NCBI GenBank assembly: GCA_022497145.1 | Contig: MU385865.1 | Span: 434,001 to 498,000 of the forward strand | Source: Rostrohypoxylon terebratum | Lineage: Eukaryota > Ascomycota > Sordariomycetes > Xylariales > Hypoxylaceae | Direction of reading: 5' to 3' | DNA length: 64,000 nt | Shown: positions 10,256 through 23,600 of the stretch, piece by piece | Layout: every line of letters begins with the position of its first letter | Numbering within the stretch: position 1 is the stretch's first letter | Position numbers and translations under genes: made by a program | The notes under the pieces: generated by a model | What the model was told of the DNA's origin: nothing | The model's input: the letters and a program-made list of their open reading frames with translations, nothing else | The model's database searches: none

Positions 10256-11152
10256 TCATGGTAACCCTCCCGGGTCTTGGAAGTTCACCTGCGGATTGAA
10301 GCCATCGCCTTCGCACCGCCCAAACAGCCACCGTAGTCTTTCCATGTTGTTCCTAAGTTCGTTTCTTTCCCCCTCCAGCGCCGCACATTCGCGTTCCAGC
10401 GCTTGGATATGCCTCCGTGCCATGTCAAGGACCTCTGCTTTACTCACTCTGCGGTCAGACAAGTCCATAGTTTCCGCGTCCTCCTCCCCTTCGCCAGCCT
10501 GCATAGTCTCAGGGAGTGCCTCTAGAAGACTTTCGAAGTGTGCATTCAGTCGGTTCCGATACTGCTTCTCCACCTGATTGTGCGTGTCTCTGCTCTTCTG
10601 TTCCTCTATCGTAGCCGGGGGGTTGTGATGCGTATTCTTGCTGGTACGGGACGCACTGCGAAGCCGGGACTTGCTTGAAGTTGATGCCGAAGATGTGCTT
10701 CCGGGAGAGAGGATTGATTGCTGTCTTGACTTCTTCGGTCTTGAGGAATGCTTGTGTTTTCTGTGGGCGGATCCGGTCGACACCGTAGAGACGGGAGGGC
10801 TTGTCATAACTGTGCTGTAGCCATGATGGTAAGGGTGATGTAATGTATCGGTAGTGTCGACGGTCCTGGACTCTGGCGCCACGGCCTGGTAATATGAAAG
10901 TCCATAGGAGTCCGGGGCATGTGTAGTGAACGGCGTCCCGCCAGATGATCCGACATTCATGTTTGTTGGATTATGGCTGCTCATGACATAGTGGGAATGG
11001 CTCGGGACCGGAGCAGGGGGTAGTGGCTGTCCCTGGAAACCTAGGAGACTCTCTGGCGTCCTGTTGGGTACAATTGTTGGATAAGAACTGTACGAGACAT
11101 GGTGACCTTCTGGGGAAGCCTGTTGGCCCCTGTAGTAGGAGTTCTCAGACAT
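10256..11152 (-). CDS. Basic helix-loop-helix transcription factor
   Basis: Single-exon protein of 298 residues. A disordered Ser/Pro/His-rich N-terminus with a basic cluster (RKHKHSSRPKKSRQQS) is followed by a bHLH domain at about 191-255. The basic region THNQVEKQYRNRLNAHF holds His191, Glu195 and Arg199 in the H-E-R spacing that contacts CACGTG-type E-boxes; the loop is long and acidic (GEGEEDAETMD), and helix 2 is RRVSKAEVLDMARRHIQAL followed by a short leucine-rich extension. It should act in the nucleus as a dimer. Start chosen at MSENSYYRG (11152); an in-frame ATG at 11185 would add 11 residues (MVSSEHLSSTF), and the frame opens further upstream only from a GTG. It resembles small fungal bHLH regulators of unknown target. 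No co-regulated cluster is visible beside it. Confidence 0.87.
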   Translation of the reverse strand: MSENSYYRGQQASPEGHHVSYSSYPTIVPNRTPESLLGFQGQPLPPAPVPSHSHYVMSSHNPTNMNVGSSGGTPFTTHAPDSYGLSYYQAVAPESRTVDTTDTLHHPYHHGYSTVMTSPPVSTVSTGSAHRKHKHSSRPKKSRQQSILSPGSTSSASTSSKSRLRSASRTSKNTHHNPPATIEEQKSRDTHNQVEKQYRNRLNAHFESLLEALPETMQAGEGEEDAETMDLSDRRVSKAEVLDMARRHIQALERECAALEGERNELRNNMERLRWLFGRCEGDGFNPQVNFQDPGGLP

Positions 11153-14100
11153 GAATGTTGATGATAAATGTTCTGATGATACCATGTGGTTGATGAAGTA
11201 AACAGCCACCTTTCGAGGTTCACGTAGTTGTTGAAAGAAGTAGTGTGTCGAGCAATAACACGATGAAGTAAAGTCTGGACAACCCGGTTTTATTACCGCA
11301 AAGTCCTACAGCGATTCGTTATTAGGACGTTTGCCGGAAGCATCCGAATCGCTTATAGAATCGACAAGGCTGGAAGGAACAGCAGTAAATCTCCGTAAAA
11401 ATAGATGGTAGATGGTAGATGGCCCCCCCTTCTCGGGCCCTCGGTTTTGGATTATATCTGGTAGGATCTAGATCTGCTAGAAACTTACATGAAGCGGCCC
11501 GTCGACAGTATTATCATAGCCTTGAGCGTTGTACGACATGTTCCACCTAATCTTGGACTCAAGTTTATGCTACCCTTAACTAGTAGAGCTTGGGGGAGTC
11601 GGCAGTAGATACTAGATAGGTAGGGATGTAACTTGAGGCGGTGTTGTTATCTAGTGGAGCGTGGAGCTATACCCCGGGAGTGTCCTGTAGGGCTGATGGT
11701 ACCTACTCGGTCAAATATTCCTCGATACATGACCGGCTCTTTTTACATGGACGACGGAAAGAAAGCTATAAGTGTTATTTTGTTGGTAAATTCCCTGCTG
11801 CTGAAGAGTACCCTGTGACTAACTAATGCCACAACATGCCTAGTAGTCTAAATGAACCCAAGCATTGACGCCCGGGCTCCGACTTTAGGAGGCGCTCGGG
11901 AAGTATCGACTTGAGGGTGGTATGCCACGTGCCAGAAGATAGGGCGCTGGGGAGGGTAGTGCAGCGTTGTGGCTTGCTCGGTCTGTAGGGCAGAACCATA
12001 GCCATTGAAGATTCGGAACAATATGCAACTGCCCGAGAGCAAGCCCATGGTCTACCGTGGTTCGGGCCATTTCCGCTTAAGTTCGGGTATGTTCGACGAC
12101 GTAGGATTTCAAGGACTGAGGGTTTCTATATAGAGAGCCGGGAGCTGTTTCCCGGGGAGCTGTTGTTTTGATAGGGATCCTCCTGGGATCTCGAAACGCC
12201 CAGATAGTGAAGGTCTTGAGCTATTAGGCCCTACTTGGGTGCCATCGTACTACCCTGGAAATCCTTGCTGCTCAATGCATCGAGGTAGTGCCCAACTGGC
12301 TGGGAAACCAACCCTGTCCCCTCTGAAAGATGCTTCTATTACGATTAGCATGCCTCTATCTATCTTGGACCCATGACGACAGAGTCGGATACCCGAAATT
12401 GGCTCGAGGCATATTGTGAGTCTTTTCTGTGACATCTCTTGCATTCTATAGATATAATTATACCTAAGTAGCGTATTTAGGCCATGGGCATGTCATGGGA
12501 GGCAATATTGTCATCGGCCGTACTCTTTTCTTACGTATTGAGCCATGATCCCTTGAATCCGTCACTGGACCGGTCCCGAAGGTTGAAACATAAAGTGATA
12601 GACCAGAGCCGACGGGGATATAATTAGTCGACAGTTTGATACACGTATATCGATAGCATCGAAACGAAATACGGAAGGGAAGGTATTGAACTCGGTAGTA
12701 ACTTTGGAAATGTTTACAAGATATTAGGAGGAGAATGTTACACGGTTCCCTTTATCACTAGGTACCCAGTAGGTATCAAGGGCGTGTATGGGATTAGGGC
12801 TAGAATGTAGAAGACCTGGAGTTATGGCAACCGACTATTGGGTTAGTGAGATTAAAAGAGAGCGGATTGCGGTTCGATTAGGTAGTGATTGCGACTCGGC
12901 TCCGGAGGAATGCGCCGCAGATCGACGATCCAATGAACAGCCTCCCCCAATCGATGTATGCAATCCTTTCCCGTTTATAAATTTGCTGTAAGCATAAGCA
13001 CCATAGAAAGATGCATAAGAGGTTTCAGCGAGAAGGAGTAACAATGCCATTTAGGGGGCATATTCGTTTCTAACCTTATAGTGGCGAACGAGCTTATCCT
13101 ATTCTAGGTCTGACGTAGGATCACCCATCTGCGTTTCATTGTCAATGAATAATTAGACTCTTGACAAAATAAGGAACCAAACTGACGAAAGCATGCAAGA
13201 TATCATCTGGCAATTTACCGTTTGATTTGTGCCCACTTGTTGGAACTATCGTTGTTGCCGATCTATGCATCTACCTATTTTTACAATAAAGGGGCTAGAA
13301 AGGGGCTGTAGATGACTTCACTCCTTTCGCAAAAGAATGCGGCTCTGTGATATAACCATCGAATTAACTAGGCAGAATAAAGGGGATCTAGTGTAGGTAA
13401 TTTTATATGCCAAGATGGCTATGTGTATCTTGATATAGACTCCTTAAGTCCTCAAGCGACAAGCTTGCACAGGGACCGTTACCGTTGTCAATGCCGCTGG
13501 CCGCAGTCGTCGCGATGCATTGATGAAGTCGTCAAACAAATAACATGAAACAGTTATACAAAACTCACATGGAGAGTAAAATGGTAAGGTAATGGAGCCA
13601 TCTCTTCGCGAAACCCCGCCCATGAGGCCATGAGATAGATACTAACAATCGGACAGTTAGATAGTTGCCGTTTGTAGGGGACCTATTTGTGAAGCAATCG
13701 ATCAGTGACCTAAGCTCTCCTGCGCGCCGTTGCCGGAAGGCGCCCAGCCGGCTACACCATTACTTCATCGTCGGTGTTTTGAGTATAGGAAAGGTCGCTA
13801 TATAACTGAGGATGCGCCACGTATATAGTGTCTGGGTATGCAGTGTAAGTTCTTCGACCTCTGATAGGTATTCGTTCAGGATTCGTCTGACGGAAGACTG
13901 CAGAATCTTGGCATATGCTGCTGTTCAAATCTGCCACCATCAGCTAACCTGCAACTTACCACCCAGCAAAAGCTCATGCCATGCGGGCTTTCGACGCTGG
14001 AGGCTGCCTGATATAATGTCCGCTTGAGTTTCCTCAGGGTATATCCAAATTACCTCCTGTCTCTTTGGCATATTCTGCAACCACGACTGCCGGTAGCCGT

Positions 14101-14304
14101 CTTATCCTCATTGGCCATTCAGCTAAGTCTTCTATAGATAACACACTACAACTAAAGATTTCTGCCAACTGACCTTGACTCATGCCCCTGTGGGGAATGC
14201 CATCCCTAACTTCTCAGGGGATGACATACGCAATAGTGGCAAGATACTAGTCACCATCGCTCGCATTCCCATGCTTCACGTTGAAACTGGAAGTTTCATG
14301 GACA

Positions 14305-14694
14305 CTAGTGGCTGCGACGAACCGAGGACACCGGGTCAGGTACCAAGGACCGACAACTCTTCGTGGCTGACAGTGGCAATTGGGCATCAAACTTGTGCTT
14401 CGGCATGAAGCATTGTTGAAATTCAGCCATATTGTCGCCTACGACACCCATCAACCACTGCTGATAACGGATATGAGTCATATCGTGAAGGTCTTCGGAT
14501 GTGATCTACGAGAGTCGATATGAAGGCATTCGAACGAATGAGACGAGGATCATCTTAAAAAGAAGGGTGACTCAGTCATACCCTTAACTTGCATAGAGCA
14601 TCGACAAGTTCCTGCATAAGACTGCCGGGGGTACGTCTAGGATATGAATGAGCTGTTCGTTGCTGCCTCATTTCCCGGTTTACCACACAGAACC
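14305..14694 (-). pseudogene. Coding-like segments of an unrecognised gene or relic
   Basis: Two stretches on the minus strand look like joined exons. The first (14582-14694) begins after a CCAG acceptor and encodes FCVVNREMRQQR, then SLMQELVDALCKLR. A GTATGA donor, a 76-base intron and a CGTAG acceptor lead in phase 0 to the second (14305-14505), ITSEDLHDMTHIRYQQW and LMGVVGDNMAEFQQC, ending at a TAG. Further along the same strand, another open piece (about 13963-14075) reads SWLQNMPKRQEVIWIYP and ADIISGSLQRRKPAWHELL in a different frame. I do not recognise the family. The reading suggests a decayed spliced gene or one whose other exons I could not place; chance open frames remain possible. 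Confidence 0.3.
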
Positions 14695-17619
14695 CTGGTG
14701 CTCATGAATCGGTAGACTCACTCAACGAGGTGGTTATCTGTCAAGCATGGGACTGCCACGACACCGCTTCGTCGGACTGGTTATGATGAAGTCATATAGG
14801 AATCTATAGCTCGGTTACTGGATACACGTGAAAGGAAATGTAACAAACGTATTGAGAATGACGCGGCCTTTAAGGGGTACCCAAACGGTTTGAAATATAT
14901 CTGGCACCGTCATTTGCGAACACACCAGAGAGGCTGTAAGCGGCAGCAGCAACTTGATAGGGGATATCCTGGCGTTGTCTTATGCGCTACAGCTATCTCG
15001 TAAGAGCTATAGTTCGAACAATGCATCTGTTAGAAGTTAACATCTCGACTATCTTCTAAGAGCTAGACGAGACCACCTTCATCTAGAGCTATAGGCCCCT
15101 CAGCGCAAAAAAGTAGCCATTAAATTACAGTAGATGGAGTATAATCCATGATAGAGTATAAGTAGGTACTCAGCTTTAGGTACCTATTTACGAAGTTATA
15201 GTACACATACAACGCCACGAAAGCCTCGTCAATTTTAATGTACCTCCAGAAAAGTGCTAGCTGAGCAGATCTGAGACACCCCGATAGATAGACGACTTGC
15301 ATAGTCCGAAGCCACCTAGTCGGACTAGACGCAGTGAGGTTGGGCTTGCTCGATATAATCTAGGTTAAGTTTATAGCGACCTGCTCTAGTACCTAAACAC
15401 AACTTCACTGGAAGATTACCCTTACACGTTAGACTTTTAGATATACATATAAGTACTAGAGATACTCACTACTACCTACCTAGGTCTTATAATGAGCTTG
15501 ACTCTGGCGATTACGAGTTATCAGTTGGTAGTATAAGAATTGCGTTCGACGAGAAGTTTGGGCATTTATTAGGCCTTGTGTAGGTACCTACCTACCTAGT
15601 ACCCAGGTTTTCAACAGGCGGGCATAGTTAACTAGAGACGTGAGGTAATACAGAGCTATCGAAACTCTCTATCTCATAGGATCGACGATCTAATTATGAG
15701 GTGTCATCTTATACTTGGAGGATCGCACGGTTCAGCGTTGGCTACGACGTCATCAACTGACACCGGATTCGACAGAGGGCGCCCCCTACCGCATATGGCG
15801 CTGGGTACACGCCTAAAATTTCTACCAATGCGCATCTGAATGATACTCATGAGCATCCAATGACCACAAGCAGGGAAATAATCCTGTAATGATGGGCGCT
15901 TTACATATCGATATGCCACTTTAAGCTTCAGGACCTTGCTGGATGGACCGGAAACCGTCCAATAGACATACTCGCAGTCCACACGCATAGAAGCTATGAA
16001 GCAGTTCACATGTGCGGTTGCTGTGCTGTCGGCAGTTTAAACACTGTCAGGCACCAGGCTGCTGGAGAGTAGCACTCCAGAGGGTTACGTTGGAGGATCA
16101 ATAGGATTTGTAGCGTGGGAGATAGTAATTTGATCCTTGCGTTCGTGTGTACTATGTAGTACTATCTTCGGTCCCTTACTATGTTTTCCCATTCCCTGCG
16201 GTGCATGTGCTCTAATAATGATTTTGTTAAGGGCTGCTTGCTTTCGGCATTTCCGTAGCATCGTGAGGACCCGAATGAGCGAAGGAACCGGGAGATTGGT
16301 GTTGCAGAGCGGGAGAACCACAAGAACCAGAAGGTTTTTCGAAAGCACACCGCAGGCAAACATACCTGGGTCCTGGGCACAGTAGCAATTCCTCAATTGG
16401 CAGGTGCCTATGCTAGCTGAATCCCAAACAGACTGGGCTTCGACGTGAGTTACAAACGAGTCCGATACGATGGTCATGCATTCAACGTGGGGGAGTCTAT
16501 ATGCATCTCTCCCACCCAAGGGTTCTCAACCTTGGAAGGGCTGCTCAGCTAAACCGTACCGAGGCAGATATGCTACCTTTCCGTCCCAGAATAACCAATT
16601 CGGTGTACCATTACTCGACTGAGCCAGCATCGTTTCAGAACATCCCAGCTTCGAATCATGATGATCGAACCAAAAAAAAAAAGACGAGCGACCATCGCGA
16701 CACCCAAATCGGTAATGAGATTCGATTCTTTACACTCACTATACGGGCGTTACATAATCCTAAAATAGTGAACGATTATGCTGCTAGGTACTTGGCGAAT
16801 GATAACGTCGAGAGAAAAGGGAAACGAGATGCGTGCGCATGCAAGCAAGGCATCATTGAATGCGCGTAAGAGTAGGTAGGCACTACCTACTTCCAGGTAT
16901 CTGAATGCTACCATTATCTTCACGCTGGCTTGGCTGAGATCTGTAACCGCCACGCTTCTCTACGGGGTAGACATTTAGCAAGCGAAAGCACCCATCTAAT
17001 GCAAGATGGCTAAAGAAGTCCGGCTGCCGGATGCCGGTCTAAGTCTAGAAAAAACTTGATCCGGTCCGCGCCACCGATGTCTCACTATCCGGAAGGCCAT
17101 AAACCTGCCTGGAAAAAAAAGGGAGCCTGCAGTCGGGTCGTAGTGTGTGTGATAAGAGGTCTGATTAGAGAGGCAAGATGCGAGGGAAGAAGCCGATTTC
17201 ACACCGCTTGCGTCGGGGCGAGGTAGACCCTGGTATGAACAGAGAAGTGTTTTTTTTCTTCTTTTTTCTTTCTTTTCTCTCTTTTTTTCTCGTCTGTGTC
17301 ACGGTTACTTGCAAAATCATGACAGTAGATGAAACAACGTAAGCTTATACCGACTGGTCTAGAGCGGGTGATTGACGTGGAGAATGTCCAGAAAAGACGA
17401 AAGGCGTCGAAGGCTAGGAAAAAAGTTCGATGGGAAGGTTGGTCTTACTATCGAAGGGCTCTGATCACTAGGGATCTAGGTACCTACATAACCTACATAA
17501 TGGATTGGATGGATGGATTGATTTCTCTCCCCTGATCGGCGAATCGACAGAACCCTCGCTACTGCACAGAAGCTCTTAGTGTCATGGATGGGATCCGAGA
17601 TGCAGAAGCGCGACTATGA

Positions 17620-17620
<1 letters not shown>

Positions 17621-17650
<30 letters not shown>
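17621..17650 (+). repeat. (AAC)10 microsatellite
   Basis: Ten uninterrupted AAC triplets in non-coding DNA, a likely length-polymorphic marker. Confidence 0.95.
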
Positions 17651-17651
<1 letters not shown>

Positions 17652-20600
17652 GAAGATTCGCCCTTAGCAAGCATTGTTGGTTCCAGTCGTATTCTAAGAA
17701 AAATTCTTGATCTTCTTTCCGTCTGCCCGTTTAATAGTACAGTAGTAAGACATAGAGAACACAGACCTGTCTTCGCACAGACGTATCGGGCGAACTTCCG
17801 GATCTCCCTTTGAACACCGTATCGAGGCTGAAAAGGAAAGAATATCGAGACTGGCGACCCACGGGCGTTTCGGAAATCTTCTCGCCTCGAGGGTGGCAGC
17901 TAGGTGGCTTGATTCGGGTTCCAAAGAAGGTTGGTTGTGGGGATTAGCATGCAACGCTGGGGACAGTGCACGTGTAGGCCGACGCAAGGGTTGGTATGTA
18001 CGGTATGTACACACTATTATGGTATGGTATGTAGAAAAGAGGTTGAAGAAAGGGGAGGGTATCATAGTAGGAAGAGTCTGACAGTATATGTTGGCCGATA
18101 TAACGAGATAGCCTCGTTCCTAGTCATGCAATTGCTTCTGAGAGTCGTATCGAGCGACAATAAATCCTGGAGAGATAACATATTGAAACAAATATGAGGT
18201 ATACATGGTACTGTCGTGGTTCAAACCCATACTGTCCTCAACTTTGTTTTCTCTCTCTCCACCGACCCGGCCTCCTCGTTCTTGTGGTTCATGCGACGGA
18301 TTGGCATGGCTGGCGTATTTTTTTGATCAGGTTGGAAGCAATGTTCGCCTAGCGGTCGTATTGGTATTGGGGTCTCTTGAATCCTGAATGGGTACCTACT
18401 CCTACTACATACTACCAAGTGTACCCTTAGATTATACCCATGTTTCTAGGCGCGAGGCTTAATGCTCTCCATTTCGATGTCTGCATTTCGTGGACTAGTC
18501 GTCGCCATGACTGAGATCTCATAAGATTCCTCACACCCTCTTGCCCCCACCCCAAATACATAGTAGACGGAAACCGCCTCTGTGGAGGAACCTGCAGGTG
18601 GATGGGGATTCACAGCGCTTTGCTGACGTTGGCTTTTTGACTATGATTAGTATAGTTGTATAATGACCGCATTCAATGGACCGAGCCGTGTCAGCGTTGA
18701 CGGTTTTGTCAGTTTTCTGTTAGAAGATATTTACCACGGGACCGATAAAGATGACGAAAATGTGGAAGGATCATAATATGTGTATTATTGATCAGGTAGT
18801 TGAGCGACTTACTACGATACGATCGTGTACAGTGCCACAGCGGGAGTGAGGTTTGTAGATCTAAACAGTGGCTAATCGCCAGATGGTTCATTACCTACCT
18901 ACTAATTACGCATTAGGAAAAGATATCCTTCTTTTATTCTTAGCTTATTAATGATATCTTGGATATGGTAAGCGCTTGAGGAATACTCGCAGCAGATCAT
19001 AGCACGGCATGGTAAGTAAGCTCACGCAGGATTCGCAACATATTATCTTAATAACCCTACTATGTATAATAAAACCACTCGGCCCTCAGTTTGACAGAGC
19101 GTGTAATTAGATTTTGCTGAGCTATATCGCATGAATTCAACTTAGATATGCTTTAATGTAATACCTGAATAAAACACGATTCGCTCGTTAATCTTGTAAA
19201 CCATTCTATGTAATTTCTTTTCGGTCGAGATTTATCTAAGGCTATTTGATGTTTGCTTCACGATCAAGGGCGGCAATAATAACGAGAACTTAGCAAACTT
19301 TGGTACCTCTTTTATTGCCTGTTAGGCAGGCTATTGTCGGGCAGTATTTCATCGCGATGTGTTAGTTGCTGGCCTGCAAAGTGACGAGTCGTTCCGTCGA
19401 GATCCCGACGGCTTGGAACATTTTCCAAGCGAGTTAATTTTTCGGGGACCTGAAGTATTCTAGTATTCTAGTAATGATCTATGGAACGCCGGGGACATCA
19501 GGTACATACCTACCTATGTGCGCAGTAAGGGGTTGGGGCACCGACGAAAGTGCCTGCATCATAGTACTATGCGCCGATGCTAGACAACCATTCGTTCGCT
19601 ACTAAGCAGGTAGTAAACTCGAGGACGGCACGTTTGCTGCAATGCAACTCTTCGCTAAGTTAGGTAGGTATAGCAGTACATATGTTGTATGTATGTACGT
19701 ATGGCAGGAACTGTAGGCATCAGAGTATGTATAATGCCTCTGCTGAGCCGTCCGATTCGATCTCTATTTCCTTTACATTATCATAATATTATAATATTAT
19801 ATTATGATATTAATGATATTATGTATCTGGTTTTTGAGCGGCGGCCGGTTCCGAATCTCCTGTGCAAGTCATCGTCTTCCCTGCTTCCCTGTCCTAAACG
19901 ACCGTCGCTTGGTCCTGGTGGGCTGTCAAATGTGGGTATGGTATGGTGCTGCAAGAATCGAGTTGCACACGCACTTGACATGCGTCCGTCTTTTTCCTCG
20001 CAAGCCTCGCAAGCCTAGAAGTGTTTGGATATCTACCTAGGTATGTACATAGTAGGCCGTACATAAGTCGTACGAACGACCTCTCTATAAATCGACAAGC
20101 ACTTCCGAAGCTGCATAATCGGGATAGGAACGATGGGAACACAAGCCCGAAGGTTCAGGGGGTAATGAAGCGAGGATCATTGCCGTATGCGATGAAGCTA
20201 ATGAAGCTGGCCGATGCTTTTTGATATATGAGCGTGGAGAGCATTATCTGGAGAATAATTCGCGGAGGTAGGGATTCTCTGATGATATCCAGGGGTTTTT
20301 GATAGGGTTGCCGAGACTTGTTATTAGTCCGGGTACTTACTTGGCCGGTTGTCGTGATCGTTCTCCGCGGTCCAATGACAGGTCTTAACTGAAAGCCTTC
20401 TTCATGCCGTCACTTGTGAATGTGGCTTGAATATTTTCCAAGATCCGGCCTTATTATGTGTGTTCCGTACCACAGACGAAAAATAAACATCAATGATAAT
20501 GCTAATACTACTACGGCTTTAACACATTAGAAAAGAACGAGTGTCGTATTGCTCTGAACTAGTCGACTATAGACCGGCTTTGGCGTGCTCTCATCTTATG

Positions 20601-23600
20601 GATTTTTATGAATGTTATGGAACAGTACCCATAGTATTGGGACAATGTTGGAACTGGAAATAATATGCTAGAATACTTCGCAAATCGTATCACAATAGAG
20701 GTACCTAACTACCGAGATTGGACGTTGTAATGCAGTTGAGTAACTTGAAACGAGATGCTGGCTTCCTCATTGAGACATTTCTAGAATTTGTCCCAAGCTC
20801 TTGGGTCCTTTGCGTGCTTTTACTCACCATTGACATTACCGACAATATGGACACATGGCAGAGATACTTTTCATCTTGCTTCATCATTCTTCGGGGGGAG
20901 GGGATATTATGCTTGCGTTGCGCATGTTCGTACAAGGTATATCCTAAACGCGTGCGTGTGGATATGGCGCCTCGTTTTTCACTCGATGGGATGTTCCGCC
21001 GACGAAGTTGGAGGACCTGGAATCTTTATTAGTAGTAGACTCTCTTCTCTTCACCAATTAGCCAAGAACCCTTGGGACGCCAAAATGGCGTTGGTGGCTT
21101 GTCGGAACCCACACATCGAGCACAGCACCTAGAGGCTAGCACTCTACAGCTGTGATTTTGGATACTCTCATTGGCCAATTGACAAGAGCACACGTATGCA
21201 GCTTGTTTACCTAGGACCTAGGACCTAGGTAGCTATCTTGTAGCTGTCTCATAGTACCTAGCTATCAATACGCTCTTATGAGCCTCACTTTCGGTTGACC
21301 ATGTGAGGAGCTGAAAGGCGTCATCCTGATCGTCGCTGATGAGATGAGAGAATTTCAGAATCGATGTTCGCCATGCATACACGAGATGGGTAATTGGTTC
21401 ATCCCACATACCTAGGTACCTAGGTAGACTGGAGGTTCGGAGAGTTATGAGGATTATCACACAACTTTGCTCGAGATCTTCGTCTCGTAAAAGTAGGCTG
21501 GTAGGTACCTACATATAGGGCAGTATTAACCCAACTCACAAAAGAAGCAAGTTTGCACTGGTGTGGATAGGTGAAGTGTTTCCAGTCTACCAGTCCCGCC
21601 AGTCCAACATACCGAATTGGACTTTAGGTATGATCACCGAGCTCCTTGACTAGATACTGCGTAGGTACCGAGTAGTTCATGTAGTTCATGTTACTGAAAA
21701 GTAAACACCTGCATGCACATTAGAGGGGGGAGAGGAGATGGGAATGGAGCTTAAGCAGCTAAAGCCACAGTTGTCTCCAGCATTCTCCAGCAGTCTCCAG
21801 TAGCTTACATAAATAAAGATTGCGAATTGGTAGAGTGTACTGCGTATATCCTGGTCATTATACTACTACTACTACTAGTAGGTACCTACTAGGTATCCAT
21901 ACTTCCAGGCACATCCAAGTGCTGGGCACTGGGCAATCTCAAACTGTTGAAACTCGATCTGGTACCAACCACCTGGGCACCAGTAAAACACACAGACTCA
22001 GGGGAAAAAAATCGCGTAGAAATAATTCTTTAACCGAGCCGTTTATCGGCTACTTAACCCGATGACATGGTCCACGTATCCAGTGTGAAGTCTCAAAGTC
22101 GCTTATCGACGCGCCAATACTATGAGAATCACTTTTTTTGAGTCTTCGACGTCGATGCCCAAAGTTCTTCAATTTGGCAATTACCTAGTAGATCACTTTA
22201 GATCGTTTTAAATCGCCAGAGCTAAGATGGGTAAAATGATTCTAGGGTCTTTGGGGAAGACTCTAGAGCTTCTTGGTGCGTCACAGCTTTGGATATAGCG
22301 CCGTGTAGTGCCATGAAGCGCTGTGAAGCTAGCTTTGACAAGCAGCTGTCTTGACTAGTAAACTGCGCCAGCTGCGTCTAATGAAGCCCCACGACACACG
22401 GTCCACGGCAATTGAAGAGACGCAATACTGTTGACGACGATCTAGTTTGGTGTTTCGAGTCTGATGGATACTAGTCGACACCCCTATCATCCCCGTCATC
22501 TGGCACTGTCCCTATTGATTGTGTCTTCAGCCATTTGCGTCTGTGTTTGTTTTTGTGTCCGCATTCTGTAGTATAATTCGTAGCCTCCTGGCGGAGAGTG
22601 ACTCTTGGTTGTTTCATCTGTTAATTATACACATGGCAAATCCATCTGATACCATCAGACGATACCAACCTCTACGACCAGGATCTCCGTGTGCGCGGCT
22701 GGTCTCGACACTCTTTGCAACGTTGCCGACTCGTACTATACTGCTTTGAGTACCTGCGCATTTCCTTTTTCTTCACCTTCCAAACAATACCAACCGCCGA
22801 CCTGCATCTCACGACATTAACCACCATAACTACGGCACAGGCTTATTATATGTCTTTCTCGAAACGGTACCTCGTAGGTTTCGGAAGAAAAAGATCGACA
22901 TAAGACACTTACGACAGGCTGGCCTGCAAGATCGGTCACGGTCAGATCATCCCCGAAAGCACAGTCGATTCGACCTTACGCTCTTTTACTATATCCGAAC
23001 GCGTTGTTTTTTATCCACCAAAATCTTTTTAGCTTTGAACCTCAGGAGGGGATCTTACTTTTTCGCTATACTCAACTACGACGGTGTTATAGGTATAACC
23101 CGAATTATTTCTCAGGTTTATATGACAGATCAAGGTACGTCTTTAGTACATTTTTACCTAGAACAGCCTTGCCCCGCGAGCTGTTTCGATCTTAGGACTA
23201 CCATGGTATGTAGGTATATATGTATGTACATATCATGATACAGATTTACAGAACCCTGTCGTATATAATCCTCTCTTATACGTGGTAAATTCTTTTATCC
23301 GTCGAATGAGTGTTCGAACGGGTTTGAGAATGGCTAAAGTTTCGGGAGCTCTGGTTTCGTACTGTAAGCCGGTATGAATAACATGTGGCCAATGGCCAAA
23401 ATACTATGTATGCAGTGTAACAAGGATTCATCCTCAGTGGGGAGACCGTGGCTGCAAGGGATGTCGAAGTCATGAATGCTGGTCAGTTTCGGCGGACCTT
23501 TTTTGGCTGGCTGGCTGGATGGCAGGGAAGTTAGAGATGTTGATCATCGGGGACTAGTCGAACGAGAACCGCATCCTACTTGAAGTCAAGCTTGTCCAAG

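Noticed and set aside
12835..13050. 71-codon minus frame starting MALLLLLAETSYASF, resembling a secreted peptide
   Set aside because: Only the hydrophobic start is suggestive; the rest has no Cys pattern or similarity, and chance is likely in 14 kb of non-coding DNA.
16085..16519. 144-codon minus frame with a possible internal donor (CCCAG/GTATGT)
   Set aside because: No recognisable domain and no convincing acceptor in phase.
18215..18230. GGTTCAAACCC resembling a tRNA T-loop
   Set aside because: No cloverleaf (acceptor, D or anticodon stems) can be drawn from the upstream bases.
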